Shown here piece after piece: positions 17,676 through 24,702 of a stretch of 39,083 bases of DNA (position 1 is the first letter of the stretch; the number at the start of each line of letters is the position of its first letter). Where the stretch lies: the NCBI GenBank assembly GCA_028712695.1, contig JAQTQZ010000032.1, positions 1 to 39,083 of the forward strand, written 5' to 3'. The notes under the pieces are model-generated. The model did no database searches, was not told where the DNA came from, and saw only the letters and a program-made list of their open reading frames with translations. Made by a program: the position numbers and the translations under genes. The DNA comes from Methylovulum sp. (GTDB lineage: Bacteria; Pseudomonadota; Gammaproteobacteria; Methylococcales; Methylomonadaceae).

Positions 17676-18839
17676 TCATGCCCCACACTGCATCACCACC
17701 TCTTCCTTCGCCGCCCATTGCGCAATGTCGCCGCCATTCAACGCCGTCGCCATCAAATCGGGGAATTTGTCGGGGGTGCAGGCAAAGGTAGGTACGTCCA
17801 GATTAGCGAAGTGCTGCGCCATTCTTTGATCGTAACTGGGGGCGCCATCGTCGTTCAAGGCCAATAAGGTGATGACATTGACGCCACTGTTTTTCAATTC
17901 GGCGATACGTGCCACCAAGCTGTTGCCATCGCCGCCTTCGTATAAATCGGTGATCAACACAAACGTGGTGTCACGCGGCTTACTGATCTGTTGCTGGCAG
18001 TAGCCGACGGCGCGGTTGATGTCAGTGCCGCCGCCCAATTGCACGCCAAACAGCACATCGACCGGATCGGCGAGCTGTTCGGTCAAATCGACCACGGCGG
18101 TGTCAAACACCACCAACTGGGTTTTTAAAGCCGGAATCGACGCCATCACGGCGGCGAAAATGCTCGCATAAATCACGCTGGTCGCCATCGAACCGGACTG
18201 GTCCACGCACAAAAACACCTCCTTCAAATGCTGCGGTTTTTTACGCCCAAAACCGATCAGGCGTTCGGGGATGATGCTGTTATATTCCGCCTGGTAATGT
18301 TTGAGGTTGGCGCGGATGGTGCGCCCCCAGTCAATGTCACCCGCTAAAGGCCGTTGTTTGCGGGCGGCGCGGTTCAGGCTGCCGCGCAAAGCTTGCTCGG
18401 TTTTGCTGCGCAGCCGTGCCAGCAATTCATCCACCAATTTTTGCACCAAGCGCCGCGCCGTGTCTTTGGATTGTGCGGGGACCAAATGCTTAAGGCTGAT
18501 AACAGTGGCGACCAGATGGATGTCCGGCTCGATGCCATCGAGCATTTCCGGCTGCAACAGCATCGCGGTCAGATTCAGGCGTTCAAACGCATCTTTCTGC
18601 AACACCTTGACGACATTGGCAGGAAAACGCTCGCGGATGTCGCCCAACCAACGGCTGACTTTCGGCGCGGAACTGCCCAACCCCGCCGACCGTTCGGCGG
18701 CATCGCTATCGTTATAAAGTACGTTCAGCAAGTTATCCAATTGGATGTCTTCCTTGCTTAAACCGCCTTGGTTATCGCCGCCCAGCAATAAACGCCAACG
18801 CCTTTGGCGGGTCAGTTGTGCTTCGTTGAGTTCGGTCAT
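17676..18839 (-). CDS. VWA-domain protein (CoxE/YehP-like)
   Basis: A 387-residue cytoplasmic protein. The N-terminal half is helical and charged (TRQRRWRLLLGG, KVSRWLGDIRERFP); the C-terminal half is a von Willebrand A domain with an intact metal site: DQSGS (Asp213, Ser215, Ser217), GGGTD near residue 270 and LITDLYEGGD near 297. Proteins of this type are usually encoded with MoxR-type AAA ATPases, SWIM-domain and related proteins; none of those is present here. Instead it overlaps the STAND NTPase gene by an ATGA junction, implying joint translation. The gene is rich in G+C (43 of 60 bases at 18361-18420) whereas the NTPase gene upstream is very poor (17 of 60 at 19441-19500), so the pair probably has a mixed origin. 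Confidence 0.85.
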   Translation of the reverse strand: MTELNEAQLTRQRRWRLLLGGDNQGGLSKEDIQLDNLLNVLYNDSDAAERSAGLGSSAPKVSRWLGDIRERFPANVVKVLQKDAFERLNLTAMLLQPEMLDGIEPDIHLVATVISLKHLVPAQSKDTARRLVQKLVDELLARLRSKTEQALRGSLNRAARKQRPLAGDIDWGRTIRANLKHYQAEYNSIIPERLIGFGRKKPQHLKEVFLCVDQSGSMATSVIYASIFAAVMASIPALKTQLVVFDTAVVDLTEQLADPVDVLFGVQLGGGTDINRAVGYCQQQISKPRDTTFVLITDLYEGGDGNSLVARIAELKNSGVNVITLLALNDDGAPSYDQRMAQHFANLDVPTFACTPDKFPDLMATALNGGDIAQWAAKEEVVMQCGA

Positions 18840-21490
18840 GGAGTGTGATCCTCAAATGTGGGTGGATTATTTGCCGCAAAGTCAGGAAAATCCCGCTCAA
18901 TCACCCGCCATAAACCCCATTGGCCGATTTCTTCAATGCGGCTTTTGGCTTTTTGCAAATAATCATTAGCGTCTTTGGAGTACAAAACATGTTTTGTACT
19001 CCGGCAGATTCGGGCGGCGAGTAAATCCAATTCGGCATCGCGTAGGTGGTAGCCCGTTTCTTGGATTAAGTTTTTGGCTTCTTTGTAGTCGATTAATGCG
19101 CTGTCAAAATCAGCGGTGGCAAGACAGTAACGTCCGTGTATTAAACAATAATCCACTTGGTAGAGCTTCATGCCACAGCGTTCTATGATTTCCAATGCGC
19201 TGTTTAAATCGGCATCGGCATTTTCGAGTTGATTTTGGGTTAGGTAGAAGTCGGCGCGGTATAAATAAAAAATCGGTTTAAAAGCAATGGTTCTTGCTTT
19301 TTCTATATCTTGTATGGATTGTTGAAAATAACTTTCTGATTGGACAGTATCATCTAAAGCAAAATAGACATTAGCAAGAATTAAATTATTTAACGCAATA
19401 CTTAACAGGTTTTTGGGATTCATTATTACATTTAAATTCCCTTCTCTCTCAATATGCTCAATCTCCAAGCTATAATTTGTTCTTTCTATTATCTTTTTTA
19501 AGTTAATTTCATCGCGGGCAATATCTAACAGTAACGAACAATAAAAAAAGTTACTAATTCCATTTAAATATTCCAATTGATATTCACTGTCATGTTCTAA
19601 TTTTTCTGCTTGCTTGAAATGTTCACAAGCCTCTTTAAGCTTACCGCGATAGCTCAATACGGCTGCCAATTCACATGTTTTCCCAATTAAACAAGCTCTC
19701 TTTCTTGATTCAAATGATCTGCTTCGCTTCGCATATTCAATTGCTTTTTGTGCAAAACTTTCTGCTTGTGCAATATTTCCAAGCAAAATATTTAACTCAA
19801 CTAAACCAGAAATGAGAGAAGAAGTATTTATCCAATTATCTATTTGTGGAACTTTAGCAATAAATGCGTCGTAAAATTCTTTACTAATTTTTTTCAACTC
19901 TAAAGTATCTTGTAAACGACCCAAAGACATCAAACAAAATGAAATATTGTCTAAAAGCAATGCTTGCTCTTCTTCGTTGAAATTATTATTTGACTCCTTC
20001 CAGCCTGAAGGAAAAAATGCCGATAAAGCTGTCAATGTTTCCGAATATGCTCCTAATCCAATAATATTGTATTGTTTGTTTCCTCGTAGAATACTGCGCT
20101 CATAAATCCACTTGCTTTCGCAATATTCTCCTGCCAGACAACCGTGTATCACGGCTCGAAAATATGGCTGTATTTCTTCAAACGTAGCAGGATAACTTTC
20201 AAAATTTTCAAATGTGTCAGGATAAATCTCCCTAAATTTTTTCTCAGGTAATTTGTGAAAATACTCAAACAAAACCAAATGCGCTTGTTTAAATTCTTCG
20301 GGATACTTTTCTTTAAATTTCTCTCCAAAATAGGAACGAATAATGGGATGCGTATCCCACTCCAAATGCCCAAAACTACCTTTTTGACCCAACAACAAGC
20401 CGTTTTTTTCTAACTTCTGCTCTACTTTTTTCCATTCTGAAACCGTTAAAGCGCGTAACGGTTGAGCGTGTTCAGCATTGGCAATTAAAACTGCTTTTTC
20501 TTCTCGATTCATTGGGCGGTCAAACAAACCCAGCAATTGCAAAAATCGGCGAGAAGCATCATCCTGCAAACCATCGTAATAATCCAACACCCGTAGCGCA
20601 TGGCGGCTGTCTTTTTCGGCATCGCTATTGCCGTACGCTTCAGTCAAAGGCGGCAATTCCTTGGCATAACGCGGATCGCCCTCATGATATTCGCTTAACA
20701 AATGCCCCATTAACACCAAGCTCAAAGCATGACCGCTTAAATCTTGGCTAATCGCTTGCCTTTCTGCCGCCTTTCCCGTTACGCCTACCGCTTGCAACAA
20801 ATCCGCTCCGTCATCATGCGGCAAGGTTTTTAAATTTAATTCCAAATAATTTTCTTTATGCCACCTATTTTTTTCGGTTACTTCGACAAGTGGCTGACGC
20901 GATGAAAACAACACAAAACTTTTTCCCGCCGCTTTTCTAAATTGGAGAATAAATTCTATCAACGCGCTATCTTGCAATTCGCCATTCATTGCCGCCAAGT
21001 TTGGGGCATATTGCAACGGTTCTAAACCATCGAGTATCAACAAACAGGGTTGTTTTTGACATTCCTGCGCTAACAATCGCGCTTTTTCAATCTCATCTTT
21101 GGGAATCTCGGATATGCCTAAAAACGGCAACACCGCACTGAAAAACGGTTGCGAGTTGGTAAAGGTATTGTGCGAACCTTGCGAATAAAACGACCAGCCA
21201 AACACGCGGGTTTTGCCGTAATAATTTTCGTGGGCAAGCTGTTGTAACTATTCATCGGTTAAAGCGGATTTTCCAATGCCGCCTGCCGCGACAATAATCG
21301 CCAAGCGTTTGTTGGGATTGGTAAATGCTTCGGTGAGTTGGGCGAGTTCGGTTTTTCGACCGATTAGGGCGGTGGTGGGTTCAGGCAAGTGGCGAATATT
21401 CACCAAAATCTGAATTTCTTTTTGTTCTTTTTCAAAATAATAAACAAAGACTTGGGTGTAAATATCACCGCCAGCCTGAACATTTTGCAT
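18836..21490 (-). pseudogene. STAND-type NTPase with TPR repeats, interrupted by an amber codon
   Basis: Two collinear frames, 21490-21248 and 21247-18836, are in the same phase and separated only by a TAG at 21248-21250. Read through, they give about 884 residues: an N-terminal leader (MQNVQAGGDIYTQV), Walker A AAGGIGKS (68-75), the stop at 81, then a continuation without loss (LQQLAHENYYGKTR, VFGWSFYSQGS), Walker B LLILDGLE (Asp about 154), a winged-helix-like region and a long alpha-helical TPR-type C-terminus. The interrupted position is where related NTPases tend to have Trp (sequence style KSAL..EWL), so a TGG to TAG change fits. Either a recent pseudogene, a sequencing error or amber readthrough. 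The downstream part could restart at the GTG at 21205, but would lack the P-loop. The TPR half is AT-rich, suggesting acquisition. Confidence 0.8.
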
Positions 21491-21497
21491 TGAGACA

Positions 21498-21541
21498 GCC
21501 GCACCAAAAGATGCTTCGATTAGTGCGGCATCTATTTTTTT
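21498..21541 (-). promoter_or_regulatory. Candidate programmed -1 frameshift signal
   Basis: On the minus strand the first gene of the cassette ends GGA AAA AAA TAG, giving the slippery heptamer A_AAA_AAA in frame (21535-21541). After a 5-nt spacer comes a perfect 7-bp GC-rich stem, GCCGCAC (21529-21523) with GTGCGGC (21504-21498). A -1 slip enters the open frame that continues through IDAALIEASFGAAVS into the NTPase start at 21490. The NTPase ATG has no ribosome-binding site. A single-base homopolymer indel is the alternative. Confidence 0.5.
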
Positions 21542-21987
21542 CCTGACGCTTCTACTTTCACTTTGCTGATTTCAATATCGCCGCTAAATTCGCCATGTTT
21601 AATATGCACTCCAGCGGCTTTTTCACCACTAACAATAATTTCTTGCAAACGCACATTCGCTGCTTTCACCTCTTCTAATTTAATGCCAATGGCTTGTGCA
21701 ACTTCTGGAGCTTGTTTTGAAATCGCTTTTAACAACGCTTGCGCCTGTTGTAGTAGCTCATTATCTTTGTCGGCGTTGGCATCTTGCAAAACCTCTTGCA
21801 AAGCCGCTTTTTGCGCTGGCGAATCAGGCTTTTTTTCTACTGCCTCCAATGAAACGCCACTGTATTTGCGCTGAATCAGGGTTTTTAATCCGCCGTAAAG
21901 ATCGCTGATAACTTTCTCGGTTGTTGGTTTTGCAGAAGCTACCGCCCCTGAAATAATCGCTGTCATAATCGCGCTTATAGCATCCAT
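21532..21987 (-). CDS. Small helical protein encoded upstream of the STAND NTPase
   Basis: A 151-residue protein of unknown function. The N-terminus is hydrophobic and small-residue-rich (MDAISAIMTAIISGAVASA), followed by charged helices (VISDLYGGLKTLIQRKYSGV and an alanine/glutamine-rich stretch) and a beta-rich tail (AAGVHIKHGEFSGDIEISKV). Proteins of this style are often encoded just ahead of NTPase- or peptidase-type conflict proteins, where they may be regulatory or effector-associated parts; the role here is inference. The tail resembles the beginning of the next frame (MQNVQAGGDIYTQV). AGGAAC lies 7-12 bases upstream of the ATG. Its stop codon overlaps a candidate frameshift signal, so the natural product may be a fusion with the NTPase. 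Confidence 0.7.
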   Translation of the reverse strand: MDAISAIMTAIISGAVASAKPTTEKVISDLYGGLKTLIQRKYSGVSLEAVEKKPDSPAQKAALQEVLQDANADKDNELLQQAQALLKAISKQAPEVAQAIGIKLEEVKAANVRLQEIIVSGEKAAGVHIKHGEFSGDIEISKVKVEASGKK

Positions 21988-22020
21988 TTTCTGTTCCTGT
22001 TTAGTTTAAGTTTGCCCGTT

Positions 22021-22145
22021 CTCAAGCTTACGCTTACCCTCAGGGCATAAATGGGAATGCGGTTTTGGAAGCTCCAGCTTCCATGGTTCTCGAAGCCGGA
22101 GCTTCTAGGACTGGGTTCCCAAGCTGGAGCTTGGGAACCAGCAAA
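22021..22145. repeat. Composite palindromic repeat, copy B
   Basis: Related to copy A at 8789-8883. It holds GGAAGCT/AGCTTCC (22067-22082), a GAAGC/GCTTC hairpin (22092-22105) and the same 26-bp perfect palindrome (22114-22139) followed by AGCAAA. It lies between the divergently transcribed STAND cassette and marR; the remainder of that gap carries the marR promoter. Confidence 0.85.
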
Positions 22146-22279
22146 GGGAGCAATTCTAGCTTAGGCAAGCAAACATTGCGACAGAACCCAAGAGTTTGCT
22201 ACAACACCTACCCGATCAATCAATAGCCTTGATCAGCGCCATCAGGTGCTGAACTGGGGATTTTCAAAACAGCATAGTC

Positions 22280-22308
22280 TTGACAGTATATATTTGTATA
22301 TGCAATAT
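22280..22308 (+). promoter_or_regulatory. marR promoter with overlapping palindromic operator
   Basis: TTGACA (22280-22285) is a perfect -35 box; 17 bp further is CAATAT (22303-22308) as a weak -10. Between and over the -10 lies TTGTATATGCAA (22294-22305), a near-perfect palindrome that recurs with one change at 22819-22830 ahead of the efflux genes. It is the likely MarR binding site, giving autoregulation. Confidence 0.6.
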
Positions 22309-22347
22309 TATGGCTATGTACCAAGAAAATACGCCTTAACAAACTTT

Positions 22348-22776
22348 ATGCAACAAGACAAATCTATTATTGACCAAGTAGCCGGCGAGTGCTTGCTAGG
22401 TCGTGCCCGCAAACTCAACCGAATGCTCACGCGCATCTACGATGACCAGCTGCGCCCGTTCGGCCTGAAAGCCAGCCAACTCAATCTATTGGTGGTGGTC
22501 GCAAAAATCGGCCCCATCCGGCGTATCGACATTGGCAAGCGGCTTCACCTTGACCCCTCAACGCTGACCCGTAACCTGAAAATAATGCTGACTAACGGGT
22601 GGGTAGAAGAGATAGTGAGCGGCGAAGATGGTCGGGGCTTACCGTTATCGGTTACGGCCAAAGGCCGTGACCTTCTGAATCAAATCGGCCCATCCTGGCG
22701 AAAAGCCCAACACCGCGCCCAACAACTTATTGGCGACGAAGGCGCGGCGTTCTTGTTAGGGTTGGACGGCAAATAA
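22348..22776 (+). CDS. MarR-family transcriptional regulator
   Basis: A regulator of 142 residues with the winged helix-turn-helix of the MarR family: dimerising helix (RARKLNRMLTRIYDDQLRPFG), recognition region (DIGKRLHLDPSTLTRNLKIMLTNGWVEE) and wing (GEDGRGLPLSVTAKGRDLL). The frame is open upstream, with ATGs at 22300 and 22246, but 22300 falls inside the promoter's operator, so 22348 is preferred despite a weak ribosome-binding site. It is followed by a terminator and then the efflux operon on the same strand; the shared 12-bp palindrome suggests it represses both itself and the pump. Confidence 0.88.
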   Translation: MQQDKSIIDQVAGECLLGRARKLNRMLTRIYDDQLRPFGLKASQLNLLVVVAKIGPIRRIDIGKRLHLDPSTLTRNLKIMLTNGWVEEIVSGEDGRGLPLSVTAKGRDLLNQIGPSWRKAQHRAQQLIGDEGAAFLLGLDGK

Positions 22777-22784
22777 AAACAAAG

Positions 22785-22808
22785 CGCTTCCAATGGAGGC
22801 GTTTTTTT
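22785..22808 (+). terminator. Rho-independent terminator after marR
   Basis: CGCTTCC (22785-22791) pairs with GGAGGCG (22795-22801, one G-T pair) around AAT, followed immediately by seven T residues (22802-22808). It separates marR from the efflux operon, so the latter needs its own promoter. Confidence 0.85.
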
Positions 22809-22818
22809 GAGCATTTAC

Positions 22819-22830
22819 TTGTATATACAA
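22819..22830 (+). promoter_or_regulatory. Perfect 12-bp palindrome, probable MarR operator of the efflux operon
   Basis: TTGTATATACAA is a perfect palindrome differing at one position from the site at 22294-22305. It overlaps a TACAAT (22826-22831) that could be the -10 box of the operon starting at 22871. The -35 match is weak. Confidence 0.6.
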
Positions 22831-22870
22831 TCAAATGCTTTTCATCATCTTTTAAGTTAAAAGGATCACT

Positions 22871-23587
22871 ATGAGTTTTTCGACCTTGCCTTTTTTATTC
22901 GCTTTACAGCTATTGTTCTGGATAAGTTTGACCCACACGGCACACGGCCGGCAACAGTTAACAGACAGACAGGCGAGGTCTATTCTGGTCTGGCTTGCCA
23001 TACTGGTTTTGTGGGGCTTTGCAACATCAATGCTGGCCATTTGTGGCGTGTATTCATCCCCCGCGCTGTTGCGTTCATTGCCGGGTTTATGGCTGCCGCT
23101 AGTCCCGATGATCCTGTCAGCAAGCCTCTATGTGTCATCGACAACTTTTAGGGACGCAATACACGGTATTGTCACGGTGACTCCTTCACGGACGTTCATT
23201 TTTATCCAGGTGCTTCGGATCACCGCCATTGGCGGGCTTTATAAAGCCACCCACGATTTGATGCCCCTTATTTTTACCGCGAGTGTCGGCATCCCCGACT
23301 TTTTATATGGCGTCTCGGCGCTTGTGCTTGTCGGCATCACCCGCTATAGGCGGGTTAGCCTGCAACTATTGGGGGTTTGGCATATCGTCGGTATTGCCGT
23401 TATTGTCATAACCGCCCCGTTTGTCCTACAGCTGAGTTTGCCAGGGCCTTGGTATATCTTCCAAACCTTACCGGATGGCCGTGCCCTTTTAGAATTTCCT
23501 ATGGTGCTGGCACCGACGCTGGTCGTGCCTTTTTTCATCCTTACAAATGCTATTGCAGCCTACCATTTATTGCGGAAATCCCTATGA
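22871..23587 (+). CDS. Uncharacterised polytopic membrane protein of the efflux operon
   Basis: A 238-residue protein with about six or seven hydrophobic segments (LPFLFALQLLFWISL, WLAILVLWGFATSMLAICGVY, LPGLWLPLVPMILSASLYV, FIQVLRITAIGGLY, LYGVSALVLVGI, IVGIAVIVITAPFVL, LAPTLVVPFFILTNAIAAY). I do not recognise the family. It begins after an AGGA ribosome-binding site and ends in an ATGA overlap with the adaptor gene, so it is translated as part of the pump operon, directly behind the MarR operator. A role in sensing, assembly or an accessory transport step can only be guessed from position. Confidence 0.75.
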   Translation: MSFSTLPFLFALQLLFWISLTHTAHGRQQLTDRQARSILVWLAILVLWGFATSMLAICGVYSSPALLRSLPGLWLPLVPMILSASLYVSSTTFRDAIHGIVTVTPSRTFIFIQVLRITAIGGLYKATHDLMPLIFTASVGIPDFLYGVSALVLVGITRYRRVSLQLLGVWHIVGIAVIVITAPFVLQLSLPGPWYIFQTLPDGRALLEFPMVLAPTLVVPFFILTNAIAAYHLLRKSL

Positions 23588-24702
23588 AACAACTACGAGC
23601 CAATTTTGCGGCTGTCATCCTACCAATGATGATGGTGGTGGTTGGCTGCAACCATCAAGACCCGCAAGCCCAACTGCTTGTCCGTCCCGTGCAGACGGTT
23701 CGGGTGGGCGATAATCCGGCTGTCAAAGCGGCGCCTTTTGCAGGCGAAGTGCGGGCGCGGCTGGAGACCCTCTTGGCATTTCGGGTGACGGGCAAAATTA
23801 TCGACCGCCCCGTAGAAGTCGGCGACCCTGTCCATAAGGGCCAGCTTCTGGCAAGGCTGGATGCAAGCGATTACCTGCTGGGGACCCAAACGCTTAAGGC
23901 CCAGCTTAAATCCGCCCAAGCGGATCGGGATTTTGCCAAAAATGATTTGGCCAGATACCGCGAATTGCTCCAGCAACATATCATCAGCCCACCCGAATTT
24001 GACCGGCATGACACCGCCTACACCGCAGCGCAACAGCGGGTGGAAGCATTGGCGGCCCAATTGGGGCAAGCGGTTAACCAATTGGCCTATACCGAGCTGA
24101 GGGCCGACCGGGACGGTGCAGTGACCGCGCTGGAAGCCGAAGCCGGGCAAGTGGTGAGTGCCGGACAAGCGGTGGTCAAATTGGCTAGGCTCGATGACAA
24201 GGAAATCCTGTTTGACATCCCCGAACAGCGCGTTGGCGACCTTAAGCCGCAGCAGCCTGTCAGCGTGAGTTTATGGACGACTGGCGAGCGGCGCTTTGAT
24301 GCCCGTATCCGTGAAATTGCCGCCGCCGCCGACCCGGTTAGCCGCACTTATCGGGTCAAGGCAACACTGTTGGACGGGCTGGATAGTGCGCGTTTGGGGA
24401 TGACGGCGACTGTTTGGTTGCCTGAAAACGTATCGGCGACCCTTTCAATCCCTTTATCGGCGGTATTTACGCCGCAAAACACACCAGAACAGCAGCGGGT
24501 CTGGCTGGTTGACGAAGCTAAAAATTCGGTCAACTCGGTGCCCATCCAATTGGGTGCGGCACTCGCTGATGAACGCGTCGCCGTCACCGGACTGGCGCCA
24601 GGGCAATTGATTGTCAGTGCCGGCGTGCAACGGTTAGCGGAGGGGCAACTTGTCCGTTTGCCGGATGCAGACCTGAAGGCCAACGGAGGCCGACACTTAT
24701 GA
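23584..24702 (+). CDS. RND periplasmic adaptor (membrane fusion) lipoprotein
   Basis: A 372-residue adaptor. The signal peptide ends in a lipobox (MMMVVVGCNHQD), predicting an inner-membrane-anchored lipoprotein. Barrel-sandwich halves (AFRVTGKIIDRPVEVGDPV and RDGAVTALEAEAGQVVSAG) flank an alpha-hairpin (AQLKSAQADRDFAKNDLARY). A beta-barrel domain follows (RIREIAAAADPVSRTYRVKA). The open frame runs further upstream, but that extension overlaps the membrane-protein gene and lacks a signal sequence; the ATG at 23584 overlaps the preceding stop. The gene ends in a further ATGA overlap with the pump gene. Confidence 0.93.
   Translation: MKQLRANFAAVILPMMMVVVGCNHQDPQAQLLVRPVQTVRVGDNPAVKAAPFAGEVRARLETLLAFRVTGKIIDRPVEVGDPVHKGQLLARLDASDYLLGTQTLKAQLKSAQADRDFAKNDLARYRELLQQHIISPPEFDRHDTAYTAAQQRVEALAAQLGQAVNQLAYTELRADRDGAVTALEAEAGQVVSAGQAVVKLARLDDKEILFDIPEQRVGDLKPQQPVSVSLWTTGERRFDARIREIAAAADPVSRTYRVKATLLDGLDSARLGMTATVWLPENVSATLSIPLSAVFTPQNTPEQQRVWLVDEAKNSVNSVPIQLGAALADERVAVTGLAPGQLIVSAGVQRLAEGQLVRLPDADLKANGGRHL

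Noticed and set aside
23377-23583. 69-residue extension of the second adaptor protein
   Set aside because: It lies wholly inside the membrane-protein gene in another frame, and the lipoprotein signal begins at 23584.
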